Below, in pieces: positions 1-9,090 of a stretch of DNA of 64,000 nucleotides; position 1 is the first letter of the stretch; each line of letters starts with the position of its first letter. The notes beneath the pieces are model-generated. The model had not been told where the DNA came from. It was given only the letters and a program-made list of their open reading frames with translations, and searched no databases. The position numbers and the translations under genes were made by a program. Source of the DNA: Streptomyces ardesiacus (GTDB lineage: Bacteria; Actinomycetota; Actinomycetes; Streptomycetales; Streptomycetaceae); NCBI RefSeq assembly GCF_003112575.1, contig NZ_BEWC01000011.1, positions 186,001-250,000 on the forward strand, in the 5' to 3' direction.

Positions 1-1622
1 CGGTAGTTGAGAGTGCGGGCGTGCCCCAGCCCGTCGCCGGCCGCGAGGAACAGGCGCGCCGCCCGTTCGAACATCTCGAGCGCGCTGCCGGGGTTTCCGG
101 ATCCCAGCTCGCCGATCCCGCCCGAGGTGAGCATCCGGCACTCGGCGGCCACGTCGCCCAGTTCCCGCGCCGCCGCCAGACCCGCCCGGTGCGCCGTGCC
201 ACACTCCTCGTAGAACTTGCGCCGGAGGAAGAGCGGCCACAGGGCGTCCACGAGCTGCCAGCACGTGGCGGGGAACCCGGCGCCGACCGCCTGGTGGATC
301 ACGGCCATCAGGTTCGGCAGCTCCTGCTCCAGCCAGTCCAAGGCGGTTTCCGGGTCCGGACCCACCTCCGCGACGACCAGGGGGCCGGGGCCGTAGTCCC
401 GGGCCATGGTCCGGTGCTGGGGGTCGATGATCTCCTCGGCCCGGGTGGCGCTCGCGAGATAGTGGTCGGCGATACGCCTCACCGCGCTCGCCCTTGCGTC
501 CGGCGGCTCGTCCGCATCGGCCTTCGCGGCGGCGTGCAGTCGTACGAGATCGTGGAAGCGGTGACGTTCTCCGGCAGCCTCCGCCAGCAGGCTCGCGTCG
601 TGGAGCATTTCCAGGCACTCGGCCGCCTCTCGGTCCGTGCCACACAGGGCAGCGGCCACCGATCCGGAGAACTCCCGACCCGGGTGAAGCCCCAGCAGCC
701 GGTAGAGCCGGGCAGCCGGCCCGGGCAGCGCCCGGTAGGACACGTCGAGCGTGGCCAGGACGTCGTGGTCGCCCTCGATGGCCAGCACCTCCAGTCTTCG
801 GTGTTCGTCGCTGAGGGCGCGGACCATGGTGCCGATGCGGCGCCCGGGACGCGTGGCCAGCCGGGCACCGGCGACTCGGACCGCCAGCGGCAGCCCGGCA
901 CACAACTCGACCAGGGCGTGGGCGTCCTCGGGCTGTTCGCTCACCCGCCCGTCCGACAAGGTGTCCGCGAGTAGTTCGACCGCGGCCTCGGGGTCCAGCG
1001 GCTCCAGGTGAACGGGGCAGCAGCCGTCGACCGTCAGCCCGGGGAGCCGTCTGCGACTGGTCACCACGGTGACGCTGCCCCCCGCGGGCAGCAACGGCCG
1101 CACCTGGGCCGCTGTCGCCGCATCGTCGAGCAGGACGACCAGACGCCGGACCGCGGTGAGCGACCGGTACAGCGCCGTCCGTTCGGACAGCCGTGCCGGA
1201 ACCTGCGGAGCCGGAATCCCCAGGGCCCGCAGGAACCGGGCCAGCACCTCCGCCGGATCCGCGGGCCCTTCGGGTGACTGTGCCCCGAGGTCGGCGTGGA
1301 GCTGGCCGTTCGGAAACCGAGGGCGCAGCGTGTACAGCCAGCTCAGGGCAACCGTGGTCTTGCCGACACCGCCGAGCCCGCTCAGTGCGGCCAGGACGGG
1401 CCGGTTCTCCCGCGCAGCGCGGACACGGTGCTGTTCCAGCGTCGCGACCTCGTGCGTCCGGTCGATCACCCGTATCAGCGGGGGAAGCTGCCAGGGAGTC
1501 TGCCCGGCCGAGCCCGGCCGAGCGCCGAAATGGATGCCCCCGTACACGGAACCCGCCTGGACGACGGGTCCGTGCACCGTGCCGCTCAGCTCGTTCTGTG
1601 ACTCCTGCCCACCGCTGCGCAC
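1..1622 (-). CDS. NB-ARC/TPR regulatory ATPase, 3' end missing
   Basis: The gene reads leftward off the window edge, so its C-terminus is missing. From a GTG at 1622 the protein begins VRSGGQESQNELSGTVHG, the N-terminus usual for Streptomyces NB-ARC/tetratricopeptide proteins. A P-loop GLGGVGKTT follows near residue 100, then a Walker B strand (VVLLDDA), a sensor TSRRR stretch and a winged-helix-like ARC2 region. The last visible part (AARLFLAAGDGLGHARTL) is TPR-like. Such proteins are STAND ATPases that bind signals through the repeats. Unlike AfsR it has no SARP DNA-binding domain in front. The target is unknown. Confidence is high for the fold and moderate for the start codon. Confidence 0.85.
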   Translation of the reverse strand, partial: MRSGGQESQNELSGTVHGPVVQAGSVYGGIHFGARPGSAGQTPWQLPPLIRVIDRTHEVATLEQHRVRAARENRPVLAALSGLGGVGKTTVALSWLYTLRPRFPNGQLHADLGAQSPEGPADPAEVLARFLRALGIPAPQVPARLSERTALYRSLTAVRRLVVLLDDAATAAQVRPLLPAGGSVTVVTSRRRLPGLTVDGCCPVHLEPLDPEAAVELLADTLSDGRVSEQPEDAHALVELCAGLPLAVRVAGARLATRPGRRIGTMVRALSDEHRRLEVLAIEGDHDVLATLDVSYRALPGPAARLYRLLGLHPGREFSGSVAAALCGTDREAAECLEMLHDASLLAEAAGERHRFHDLVRLHAAAKADADEPPDARASAVRRIADHYLASATRAEEIIDPQHRTMARDYGPGPLVVAEVGPDPETALDWLEQELPNLMAVIHQAVGAGFPATCWQLVDALWPLFLRRKFYEECGTAHRAGLAAARELGDVAAECRMLTSGGIGELGSGNPGSALEMFERAARLFLAAGDGLGHARTLNY

Positions 1623-1731
1623 CCGCGCCCCCGCCCCCGTGCGTATGAGTACCGGATCCCTGACAAATCCTTTCCGCACGGGCGGTCGATATCCCCGGAC
1701 GTACAACCCGGTGTCCCTGCCCGGCGTATGG

Positions 1732-3165
1732 TCACCGGCCGGCCGCCGGGAGCGTCACCGTGAACACCGTTGCTCCCGGTGCGTCGCCCAGTTCGATGGT
1801 GCCGCCGTGGGCCCGGACCAGGGAGGCGGCGACCGACAGGCCGAGGCCGCTGCCTCCGCGGTCGCGGCTGCGGGCCTTGTCGACGCGGTAGAAGCGGTCG
1901 AAGACGCGGTCCCGGTCGGCCGCCGGGACGCCGGGGCCCGTGTCGGCGACCGACACCCGGGCCGTGCCGGGGGCGGCGGAGACCGTGACGCAGACCCTGG
2001 TGCCGGGCGGGGTGTGCACGGCCGCGTTGGTGAGCAGGTTGTCCAGCACCTGCCGGATCCGTTGCGGGTCCAGGCGCAGCCGCACGCTCGCCGGCCCGGA
2101 CGCGACCGTCAGCGGGTGGCCGGGACGGGCGGCGCGGAAGGACTCGGCCGCCTGCCGCACCAGTTCCGTCAGGTCCGTCTCCTCCCACCGCAGCGGCGCC
2201 TCCACCTCGTCCGCGTCCAGCCGGGCGAGCAGCAGCAGGTCGTCCAGGAGCACGCCCATCCGGGCCGCCTCGGCGCGCAGCCGGGACAGGTGGCGTTCGC
2301 GCTCCTCGGGCGCGTGGGCCGCCGCGTACTGGAAGAGGTCGGCGTAGCCCCGTACGGACATCAGCGGGGTGCGCAGTTCGTGGGAGGCGTCCGCGACGAA
2401 CCGGCGCAGCCGCCGTTCGGCCTCGGCGCGCACCGCCAGCGACGCGTCGATGTGCTCCAGCATCGTGTTGAACGCGGTCCGCAGCTCCGCCACCTCCTTG
2501 CCGCCGTCGCGCCCGCCGTCCCGCAGCGGCAGCCGTGCCGCCGACTCGGTCAGGTCGTGCGAGGCGATGCCGTGCGCCGTGCTCGCCATGTCGCTCAGCG
2601 GCTTCAGGCCGCGTCGCAGCATCCGTCGCCCGAAGACCACCAACGCCGCCAGCGCCAGCCCGAAGACGACGACCTGCACCGTGACCAACTGCCGCACGGT
2701 GTCCTCGACGTCGCCCAGGGGCGCCGCGCTCACCAGCACCACCCCGGGCTCGACCTCGCAGGCCCGCAGCAGATAGGGGCCGTGCCCGCCGATGCGCACG
2801 GTGCGGGTGAGGTCCTGGTCCGAGCGGGCCATGGTCAGCGCCAGGGCGGTCAGCGCGCGGCTGTCCGCCGGTACCTCGGCGGGCGTGCGCAGGTCCGCCG
2901 AGCCGGCGGAGACGTCGTACACGGCGGTGTACCAGCCGTAGTACGGCTTGCGTTCGACCGTGCCGTGCGCCGCGGCGTCCTTGGACTGCACCACCTGCAC
3001 CAGCTTCATCTGGTCGGCGAGCTGCCGTTCCAGATAGTCCCGCATGTACGCCGTCAGCACCGTGCCGACCACGGCGAAGACCACCAGCGACAGCACCCCG
3101 AGCCCCAGCGCCAGCCGGGTGCCCAGGCGCAGGCCGCGGTAGGCGCGCCACCACCGGCGTATCAC
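1732..3165 (-). CDS. OmpR-partner sensor histidine kinase
   Basis: A membrane sensor kinase of 477 residues. It has an N-terminal membrane segment (LALGLGVLSLVVFAVVGTV), an extracellular sensor region of roughly 120 residues, a second membrane segment, HAMP, HisKA with the phospho-accepting His in DASHELRTPLMSVRGY, and HATPase boxes N (LDNLLTNAAVHTPPGT), G1 (VADTGPGVP) and G2 (GSGLGLSVA). It autophosphorylates and passes the phosphate to the adjacent regulator. The GTG at 3165 overlaps the regulator stop as GTGA, showing translational coupling. A longer reading frame exists upstream but lies inside the regulator gene and is rejected. The signal sensed is unknown. Confidence 0.93.
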   Translation of the reverse strand: MIRRWWRAYRGLRLGTRLALGLGVLSLVVFAVVGTVLTAYMRDYLERQLADQMKLVQVVQSKDAAAHGTVERKPYYGWYTAVYDVSAGSADLRTPAEVPADSRALTALALTMARSDQDLTRTVRIGGHGPYLLRACEVEPGVVLVSAAPLGDVEDTVRQLVTVQVVVFGLALAALVVFGRRMLRRGLKPLSDMASTAHGIASHDLTESAARLPLRDGGRDGGKEVAELRTAFNTMLEHIDASLAVRAEAERRLRRFVADASHELRTPLMSVRGYADLFQYAAAHAPEERERHLSRLRAEAARMGVLLDDLLLLARLDADEVEAPLRWEETDLTELVRQAAESFRAARPGHPLTVASGPASVRLRLDPQRIRQVLDNLLTNAAVHTPPGTRVCVTVSAAPGTARVSVADTGPGVPAADRDRVFDRFYRVDKARSRDRGGSGLGLSVAASLVRAHGGTIELGDAPGATVFTVTLPAAGR

Positions 3166-3869
3166 CCGGCCGTCCGCCGGATCGCGTAGCCGAACCCCCG
3201 CACCGTGCGGATCAGCGGCTCGTCCGCGCCGTCGGCGCCGTGCGGGCCGTCCAGCTTGCGGCGCAGCCGGCTGACGACCAGTTCCACCACGTTGGACCGG
3301 CCGCCGAAGCCGTACTCCCACACGTGGTCGAGGATCTGGGCCTTGGTCAGCACGGCCGGCGACTTGCGCATCAGGTAGCGCAGCACCTCGTACTCGGTCG
3401 GCGTCAGCGACAGCCGCCGTTCGCCGCGGCGCACCTCGCGGGCGTCCTCGTCCATCACCAGGTCCGCCACCCTCAGCACCGACCGCCGGAACCCCGGCCC
3501 GCCGCTGCGCCGCAGCACGGTGCGCAGGCGGGCCATCAACTCCTCCACCGCGAACGGCTTGACCAGGTAGTCGTCGCCGCCCCGGGTCAGCCCCGCCACC
3601 CGGTCGGCCACCCCGTCGCGGGCCGTGAGGAACACCACCGGCACCGTCGTGCCCGCGCCGCGCAGCCGGTCCAGGACCCCGAAGCCGTCGATGTCGGGCA
3701 GCATCAGGTCGAGCACCACGATGTCCGGCCGGAACCCGGCGGCCAGGCGCAGCGCCTGTTCACCGGAGTGGGCCGTGACCGCCTCCCAGCCCTCGTAGCG
3801 GGCGACGGTGGCCACGAGGTCGGCGATGGGCGGATCGTCGTCCACCACGAGCAGGCGTACTTTCTCCAC
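3162..3869 (-). CDS. OmpR/PhoB-family response regulator
   Basis: A 235-residue response regulator. The receiver domain has the acidic pocket (VVDDDPP), the phospho-acceptor Asp in VVLDLMLPD and the conserved Lys in DYLVKPF. The C-terminal half is a winged-helix OmpR domain (LTPTEYEVLRYLMRKSP, then WEYGFGGRSNVVELVVSRLRRKLD). It is the DNA-binding partner of the kinase that follows and overlaps it. I chose the GTG at 3869 (VEKVRLLVVDDD) because the receiver fold begins there. A GTG at 3887 is possible, and neither start has a strong ribosome site. It is TrcR/TcrA-like in arrangement, but the target genes cannot be told from the sequence. Confidence 0.9.
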   Translation of the reverse strand: MEKVRLLVVDDDPPIADLVATVARYEGWEAVTAHSGEQALRLAAGFRPDIVVLDLMLPDIDGFGVLDRLRGAGTTVPVVFLTARDGVADRVAGLTRGGDDYLVKPFAVEELMARLRTVLRRSGGPGFRRSVLRVADLVMDEDAREVRRGERRLSLTPTEYEVLRYLMRKSPAVLTKAQILDHVWEYGFGGRSNVVELVVSRLRRKLDGPHGADGADEPLIRTVRGFGYAIRRTAG

Positions 3870-4129
3870 CCGCTCATACTGCGCCACCGGCCGCCCGCGC
3901 CCCAGGGCACGAAGACCGCCGTCGCCCGATCGACAGCAGACCGACAGGTGAACGACGGCGGGACGGAGGCCGGAAGGGGCGGGCGGTGTGAACGCGCGGG
4001 CAGCGGGAAGGAGTCGCCCCGGAGCAACGGGGGCCCCGCGGACCAGCGGTCTACACTCGACCGGCGACGGCCCCACCGACCGTGGCCGGAGCGGGCAGCT
4101 TCTGCCAGACCCGAAGGGTATTCGGCGTT

Positions 4130-5290
4130 TTGATACGGATGGACTCAGTCACCAAGCGGTACCCGGACGGCACCGTGGCGGTGGACCGGCTGTCGCTGGA
4201 GATACCCGACCGCTCGATCACGGTCCTCGTCGGCCCCTCCGGCTGCGGCAAGACCACGACGCTGCGGATGATCAACAGAATGGTCGAGCCCACCGAGGGA
4301 ACGATCCTGCTCGACGGCGCGGACCTCCAGCAGCAGCCCGTCACCACGCTGCGCCGGTCGATGGGGTACGTCATCCAGAACGCCGGGCTCTTCCAGCACC
4401 GCACGATCCTCGACAACATCGCCACCGTGCCCCGCATGACCGGCTGGGGCAAGCACAAGTCCCGTGCGCGGGCCGCGGAGCTGATGGAACGCGTCGGGCT
4501 CGACGCCTCGCTCGGCAAGCGGTACCCGTACCAGCTCTCCGGCGGCCAGCAGCAGCGCGTCGGCGTGGCACGGGCGCTCGCCGCCGATCCGCCGGTGCTG
4601 CTCATGGACGAGCCGTTCTCCGCCGTCGACCCCGTGGTCCGCAAGGGGCTGCAGGACGAACTCCTGCGCATCCAGGACGAACTGGGCAAGACCATCGTCT
4701 TCGTCACCCACGACATCGACGAGGCGATCAAACTGGGCACCATGGTCGCGGTGATGCGCACCGGCGGCCGGCTCGCCCAGTTCGCACCCCCCGCCGAGCT
4801 GCTGTCCGACCCCGCGGACGCCTTCGTCGAGGACTTCCTCGGCGCCGACCGCGGCATCCGGCGGCTCTCCTTCTTCCCGTCCGCCGCCCTGGAGCTGACC
4901 CGGGGCCCGGTCGTGCGCGCCGACGCCACCGCCGAGCAGCTCGCCGCCGCCGACGGCGCCGCGCACCTGCTGGTGACGGACGCGGACGACCGGCCGCTGG
5001 GCTGGGCCGAACCGGGCGACCTGGGCGCCGGGCGCCCGGCGGACCGCCGACTGCTGCCCTACGGGCGGCCGTTCGTGCCGGGCACCGACTCGCTGCGGGC
5101 CGCCCTGGACTGCGCGGTGCTCTCGCCCACCGGCTGGGCCGTCGCCGTGGACAGCGACGGGCGGGTCACCGGTGTGGTCTCCCAGCAGACCATCGGCGAG
5201 GCCATCCGCACCGCCCACGGCACGGCGGCCGGGACCGGCGGCAGTGCGCCGGCCGAGGACGCCGCCGACGTCACGAAGGTCGCCCCGTGA
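4130..5290 (+). CDS. opuCA: Glycine betaine/choline type ABC transporter ATPase
   Basis: The energy-coupling subunit (386 aa) of an OpuC/ProV-type compatible-solute importer. It shows Walker A (VGPSGCGKTT), Q-loop, ABC signature (LSGGQQQRVGVARAL), Walker B with DEP (VLLMDEPFSAVDP) and the switch His (FVTHDIDEA). The C-terminal ~130 residues resemble the regulatory CBS-like region of OpuCA/ProV. The TTG at 4130 gives LIRMDSVTKRYPDG, the usual family start, with GAAGGG 11 bases upstream; the ATG at 4139 is the alternative. Two permeases and a binding protein follow in one operon with overlapping stops and starts. Betaine or choline uptake for osmoprotection is inferred from the family, not proven. 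Confidence 0.88.
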   Translation: MIRMDSVTKRYPDGTVAVDRLSLEIPDRSITVLVGPSGCGKTTTLRMINRMVEPTEGTILLDGADLQQQPVTTLRRSMGYVIQNAGLFQHRTILDNIATVPRMTGWGKHKSRARAAELMERVGLDASLGKRYPYQLSGGQQQRVGVARALAADPPVLLMDEPFSAVDPVVRKGLQDELLRIQDELGKTIVFVTHDIDEAIKLGTMVAVMRTGGRLAQFAPPAELLSDPADAFVEDFLGADRGIRRLSFFPSAALELTRGPVVRADATAEQLAAADGAAHLLVTDADDRPLGWAEPGDLGAGRPADRRLLPYGRPFVPGTDSLRAALDCAVLSPTGWAVAVDSDGRVTGVVSQQTIGEAIRTAHGTAAGTGGSAPAEDAADVTKVAP

Positions 5291-5988
5291 ACGGCTTCTT
5301 CGACATCCCGAGCGACCTCGACAACACGTACGCCGGCCTGATCGGCCTGCACCTGCGCGAGGCGCTGCTGCCGGTCCTGGCCGGCCTGCTCGCCGCGCTG
5401 CCCCTGGCCCAGCTCTGCGTGCGCTTCCGCTGGCTGTACCCGCCGGTGCTCGGCGTGACGACCGTCTTCTACGCCATCCCGTCCCTGGCCGTCTTCGTGG
5501 TCCTCATCGACTACACCGGCCAGACCGAGCTGACCGTGATGATCCCGCTGGCCGTGTACAGCCTGGTGGTGCTCGTCCCGGCCATCGTCGACGGCGTCCG
5601 GTCGGTGCCCGAGGAGACGCTGGCCGCGTCCACCGCCATGGGCTTCGGACCGGTACGGCGGTATCTCCAGGTGCAGTTGCCCATCGCGGTGCCCGCCATC
5701 CTGGCCGGCCTGCGGGTGGCCGTCGCGTCCAGCATCTCGCTGGTCAGCGTCGGCGCCCTCATCGGCAACCAGGGCGCCCTCGGCAACCTGCTCGCGGACG
5801 CCCAGAAGTACGGCCGGCCCGAACTGGCGGTCAACTCCGTCCTCACCACCGCCGTACTGGCCGTCCTGTGCGACGCGGTGCTCGTGCTGGTCCGGAACCT
5901 GCTGACCCCGTGGATGCCGCGGGGCAGGCGGCCACGCGCAGAGGAGGCCGCCGCGCGGCCCGAGCCCCAGGAGGCGGGCGTCCGGTGA
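5287..5988 (+). CDS. OpuC-type ABC permease, first copy
   Basis: An inner-membrane permease of 233 residues with about five to six hydrophobic segments (for example LREALLPVLAGLLAALPLAQ and VFYAIPSLAVFVVLI). It carries the EAA-type cytoplasmic loop EETLAASTAMGFGPVRRYLQ, which docks on the ATPase. The GTG at 5287 overlaps the ATPase stop as GTGA, and the gene's own stop overlaps the next permease in the same way. Two different permeases, one ATPase and a lipoprotein are the standard OpuC-type set. Confidence 0.9.
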   Translation: MNGFFDIPSDLDNTYAGLIGLHLREALLPVLAGLLAALPLAQLCVRFRWLYPPVLGVTTVFYAIPSLAVFVVLIDYTGQTELTVMIPLAVYSLVVLVPAIVDGVRSVPEETLAASTAMGFGPVRRYLQVQLPIAVPAILAGLRVAVASSISLVSVGALIGNQGALGNLLADAQKYGRPELAVNSVLTTAVLAVLCDAVLVLVRNLLTPWMPRGRRPRAEEAAARPEPQEAGVR

Positions 5989-6650
5989 ACGTCCTGAACT
6001 TCGTCAACGCCTTCTTCGGCGACAGCGCCCACTGGCACGGCTACGACGGCATCCCCACGCGCCTGGTGGAGCACGTCCGGTACACGCTGATGGCCCTCGG
6101 CCTCGCCGCCGCGATCGGGCTGCCCGCCGGCCTGCTGACCGGGCACACCGGACGCGGCGGCAACGCCGTCGCCTTCGTCGCCACCGCCGCCCGCGCCCTG
6201 CCCAGCTTCGGCCTGCTGGTGCTGATCGCCGTCGTCGTCGGCATCGGCCTGCTGCCCGTGATGATCCCGCTGGTCGTGCTCGCGATCCCGCCGATCCTGG
6301 TGACCACCTACGAGGCGGTCCGCTCCGTCGACCCCGCCCCGGTGGACGCGGCGCGGGGCCTGGGCATGACCGAGACCGGCATCCTCTTCCGGGTCGAACT
6401 GCCCGTCGCCCTCCCGCTGGTCCTCAGTGGGCTGCGCTCGGCCGCCATCCAGGTCGTGTCGACGGCGACCATCGCCGCGTACGTCAGCCTCGGCGGGCTC
6501 GGCCGGTACATCATCGACGGGCTCTACCAGCGCGACTACGAGAAGGTGGTCGGCGGCGCCACGCTGGTCGCCCTCATGGCGCTGGTCACCCTCGCGGTGT
6601 TCTGGGCGGCCGGGCGGCTGGCGGTGTCGCCGGGCGTGCGCAGGCGTTGA
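5985..6650 (+). CDS. OpuC-type ABC permease, second copy
   Basis: The second permease (221 aa) of the compatible-solute importer. It has hydrophobic segments such as VRYTLMALGLAAAIGLPAGLL and FGLLVLIAVVVGIGLLPVMI, and the EAA loop in PVDAARGLGMTETGILFRVE. The GTG at 5985 overlaps the previous stop (GTGA). It is paralogous to the upstream permease and should form a heterodimeric channel with it. Confidence 0.9.
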   Translation: MNVLNFVNAFFGDSAHWHGYDGIPTRLVEHVRYTLMALGLAAAIGLPAGLLTGHTGRGGNAVAFVATAARALPSFGLLVLIAVVVGIGLLPVMIPLVVLAIPPILVTTYEAVRSVDPAPVDAARGLGMTETGILFRVELPVALPLVLSGLRSAAIQVVSTATIAAYVSLGGLGRYIIDGLYQRDYEKVVGGATLVALMALVTLAVFWAAGRLAVSPGVRRR

Positions 6651-6724
6651 GGGCGCGCGGCGGCGGACAAACCGTGACCCGGCCGGTCTTGACTCACCGG
6701 CAAGCCGCTCGTTTGGATCGACGG

Positions 6725-7687
6725 ATGACTTCCACCGCCAAGAGCAGCAGGTCCAGGACGAGGCACACCGGCGCGGCGGCCGTCGCGCTCACCGCCGCGG
6801 CGGCGCTGCTCGCGGGCTGTTCCTCCGGCTCCGACGACACGTCCGACAACCCGCTGGCGGGCGACAAGGCGGAGGCCGGCACCGTCGTCGTCGGCTCGAA
6901 CAACTTCGCCGAGAGCACCCTGCTCGCCGACATCTACGGAGAGGCACTCAAGGCCAAGGGCCTCAAGGTCACCTACAAGCACAACATAGGCAGCCGCGAG
7001 ACGACGTACGGCCTGTTGAAGAACGGGTCCGTCACCGTGCTCCCGGAGTACAACGGCTCGCTGCTGGCCTACCTCGACCCGAAGGCCGGGCAGGAGTCCG
7101 CCGACGCGGTGAACGAGGCGGCGAAGGCCAAGCTCGACAAGAAGCTGACGCTGCTCCAGTCGTCGCCCGCCGAGAACAAGGACTCGGTCAGCGTCAATGC
7201 CGAGACGGCCAAGAAGTACGGCCTCACCGCCGAGTCGACCCTCGCCGACCTCAAGGACGTCGCACCGGACCTGGTGATCGGCGGCTCACCCGAGTTCCAG
7301 ACCCGGCAGCAGGGGCTCAAGGGCCTGGAGACGGTGTACGGGCTGAAGTTCAAGTCGTTCAAGGCACTCGACGCCGGCGGGCCGCTGACCCAGTCGGCGC
7401 TGACCAAGAACACCGTGCAGGCGGCCGACGTCTTCACCACCGACCCGACGATCATCGAGGAGAAGTTCGTCGTCCTGAAGGACTCGGAGAACCTCTTCGG
7501 CTACGCCAACGTCACCCCGCTGGTCAGCAAGGACGGGCTGTCGCAGGAGGGCGTGGCCGCACTGAACGCGGTCTCCGCCAAGCTGGACACCAAGACGCTC
7601 CTCGACCTCGACGCCCAGGTCCAGCTCGACAAGAAGGACCCGCTGGACGTGGCCAAGGAGTGGCTGACGTCCGCGGGTCTCGGCTGA
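6725..7687 (+). CDS. opuCC: Glycine betaine/choline type substrate-binding lipoprotein
   Basis: The extracellular receptor of the importer, 320 residues. The N-terminus is a lipoprotein signal with lipobox LLAGC at about residues 28-32, followed by a flexible Ser/Asp linker. The mature part starts GTVVVGSNNFAESTLLADIYG, typical of the OpuAC family, and contains the family strand VLPEYNGSLLAYL. It lies 74 bases after the second permease. That gap may permit extra expression of the receptor, although no clear terminator is seen. The ligand is likely a quaternary amine by family; the binding cage residues were not verified. Confidence 0.88.
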   Translation: MTSTAKSSRSRTRHTGAAAVALTAAAALLAGCSSGSDDTSDNPLAGDKAEAGTVVVGSNNFAESTLLADIYGEALKAKGLKVTYKHNIGSRETTYGLLKNGSVTVLPEYNGSLLAYLDPKAGQESADAVNEAAKAKLDKKLTLLQSSPAENKDSVSVNAETAKKYGLTAESTLADLKDVAPDLVIGGSPEFQTRQQGLKGLETVYGLKFKSFKALDAGGPLTQSALTKNTVQAADVFTTDPTIIEEKFVVLKDSENLFGYANVTPLVSKDGLSQEGVAALNAVSAKLDTKTLLDLDAQVQLDKKDPLDVAKEWLTSAGLG

Positions 7688-7699
7688 CCGCAGCCGTCG

Positions 7700-7731
7700 C
7701 CGGGGCCGCCGTCACGACGCCGCGGCCCCGG
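7700..7731. terminator. Convergent hairpin between opuCC and cvnD
   Basis: CCGGGGCCGC at 7700-7709 pairs perfectly with GCGGCCCCGG at 7722-7731 around a 12-base loop. It lies between the ends of two convergent genes and overlaps the last codons of cvnD. A GC-rich hairpin without a long T-run is the common Streptomyces terminator form. Confidence 0.6.
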
Positions 7732-8323
7732 ACGCCGCCTCGATCAGCTGGTCGATCAGCGCGAGGAGGACGTCCCGGCTGGAGGCGCGCTCCCGCGCGT
7801 CGCACAGCAGCACCTGCACGTGCTCCGGCAGCGCGAGGGCCTCGCGGATCTCCGCGGCCGGGTACGGGTGCCGGCCGTGGAAGCCGTTGACGGCGACGAC
7901 GAACGGGATGCCCCGCCGCTCGAAGAAGTCGATCGCGGCGAAACTCGACTCGGGCCTGCGCACGTCGACCAGGACCACCGCGCCGAGCGCCCCGATCGCC
8001 AGGTCGTTCCACATGAACCAGAACCGCTGCTGGCCGGGGGTGCCGAAGAGGTACAGCACCAGGTCCTGGCCGATGGAGATCCGGCCGAAGTCCAGCGCCA
8101 CGGTCGTGGCCCGCTTCTCCTCGATGCCGGCGAGGTCGTCGACGTCGAGGCCCGCCGCGGTCAGCGGTTCCTCGGTGCGCAGCGGGGCGATCTCGCTGAC
8201 CGACCCCACCAGGGTGGTCTTGCCGACGCCGAAACCGCCCGCGACGAGAATCTTCACCGCGTCGGGCGCGGTGGGGCGCACGGTTGCCGTGGGCGATGTG
8301 GCGACGCGCTCAGAGCCTGCCAA
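7712..8323 (-). CDS. cvnD: Conservon GTP/ATP-binding protein CvnD
   Basis: A small Ras-like GTPase of 203 residues, last gene of the conservon. The P-loop is GGFGVGKTT (residues ~30-38), the switch II DxxG-like stretch is LFGTPGQQRFWFMW, and the base-binding VAVNGFHG matches the altered NKxD of this family. In other streptomycetes CvnD works at the membrane with CvnA-C in a eukaryote-like signalling unit affecting development. The TTG at 8323 is favoured by a good ribosome site (GAGGGA) and makes a 14-base overlap with cvnC. The next in-frame start would remove residues before the P-loop strand. Confidence 0.88.
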   Translation of the reverse strand: MAGSERVATSPTATVRPTAPDAVKILVAGGFGVGKTTLVGSVSEIAPLRTEEPLTAAGLDVDDLAGIEEKRATTVALDFGRISIGQDLVLYLFGTPGQQRFWFMWNDLAIGALGAVVLVDVRRPESSFAAIDFFERRGIPFVVAVNGFHGRHPYPAAEIREALALPEHVQVLLCDARERASSRDVLLALIDQLIEAASGAAAS

Positions 8324-8669
8324 GGCCGTCCCTCACTTTCTGCAGCAGTTCCAGGTCGTCGACGGCACGGGAGACGAGGTGCGGCGGCCGGGCGGTGATC
8401 CGGCCGGCCTCCAGCAGGTCCGAGAGCAGGATGACGACCACGCTCACCGGCAGGTCGAGGCGGGCCGCGATCTCCGCCACGGCGACCGGCTGGGCGCACA
8501 TCCGCAGGATCCGCAGGTGTTCGGGCTGCGGCCGGGCGGCGCGGGCCGGCTGCGGTTCGACGGCCGTCACCGTCGTGATGAGGGTGAAGTCGGCGCGGCT
8601 GGGCCGGGTCCGGCCGCCGGTCAGGGTGAACGGCCGCACGAGCCGGCCGGCCGCGTCGCCTCCGGTCAC
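8310..8669 (-). CDS. cvnC: Conservon DUF742 protein CvnC
   Basis: A DUF742 protein of 119 residues. The central part (HLRILRMCAQPVAVAEIAARLDLPVSVVVILLSDLLEAG) looks like a winged helix, and the C-terminus DLELLQKVRDGLGRL is typical of the family. The GTG at 8669 lies one base after the cvnB stop, so the two are translationally coupled, and the 3' end overlaps cvnD. The exact role is unknown; the family sits between CvnB and CvnD in membrane-associated conservon complexes. Confidence 0.88.
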   Translation of the reverse strand: MTGGDAAGRLVRPFTLTGGRTRPSRADFTLITTVTAVEPQPARAARPQPEHLRILRMCAQPVAVAEIAARLDLPVSVVVILLSDLLEAGRITARPPHLVSRAVDDLELLQKVRDGLGRL

Positions 8670-8670
8670 G

Positions 8671-9090
8671 TCACTCGCCGGGGCCGGCGGTGGCCCGCGG
8701 TGCCGCGCTCAGGTGTTCGCCGATCTTCTTCACCAGCATGTTCATCTGGTACGCCACCACGCCGACGTCGGCGTTCGGCCCGGTGAGCACGACCAGGTGC
8801 GCGCCGGGGCCCGCCGAGGTGAGGACGAGGAAGCCGTTGGCCATCTCGATGAGCGCCTGGCGCACCGGGCCGCCCCGGAAGTCCATGCTGACGCCCTTGC
8901 TGAGGCTCATCAGGCCCGACGCGGTCGCCGCCAACCGCTCGGCGTCGTCGCGCAGGAACCCGGTGGACTTGCTGACGACCAGCCCGTCCTCGGAGAGCAC
9001 CACGGCCTGGTTCACGTCGGCGACCCGCTCCACGAGTCCGGTGAGCAGCTGGTCCAGCTCGGTGTGCGTGGCGGGGGAGGGTCGGGTCAT
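8671..9090 (-). CDS. cvnB: Conservon roadblock/LC7 protein CvnB
   Basis: A roadblock/LC7 domain protein of 139 residues (LDQLLTGLVERVADVNQAVVLSEDGLVVSKS, then the strand FLVLTSAGPGAHLVVLTGP). Proteins of this fold regulate the activity of small GTPases, here presumably CvnD. The ATG at 9090 overlaps the cvnA stop as ATGA, so CvnA and CvnB are translationally coupled. Confidence 0.9.
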   Translation of the reverse strand: MTRPSPATHTELDQLLTGLVERVADVNQAVVLSEDGLVVSKSTGFLRDDAERLAATASGLMSLSKGVSMDFRGGPVRQALIEMANGFLVLTSAGPGAHLVVLTGPNADVGVVAYQMNMLVKKIGEHLSAAPRATAGPGE

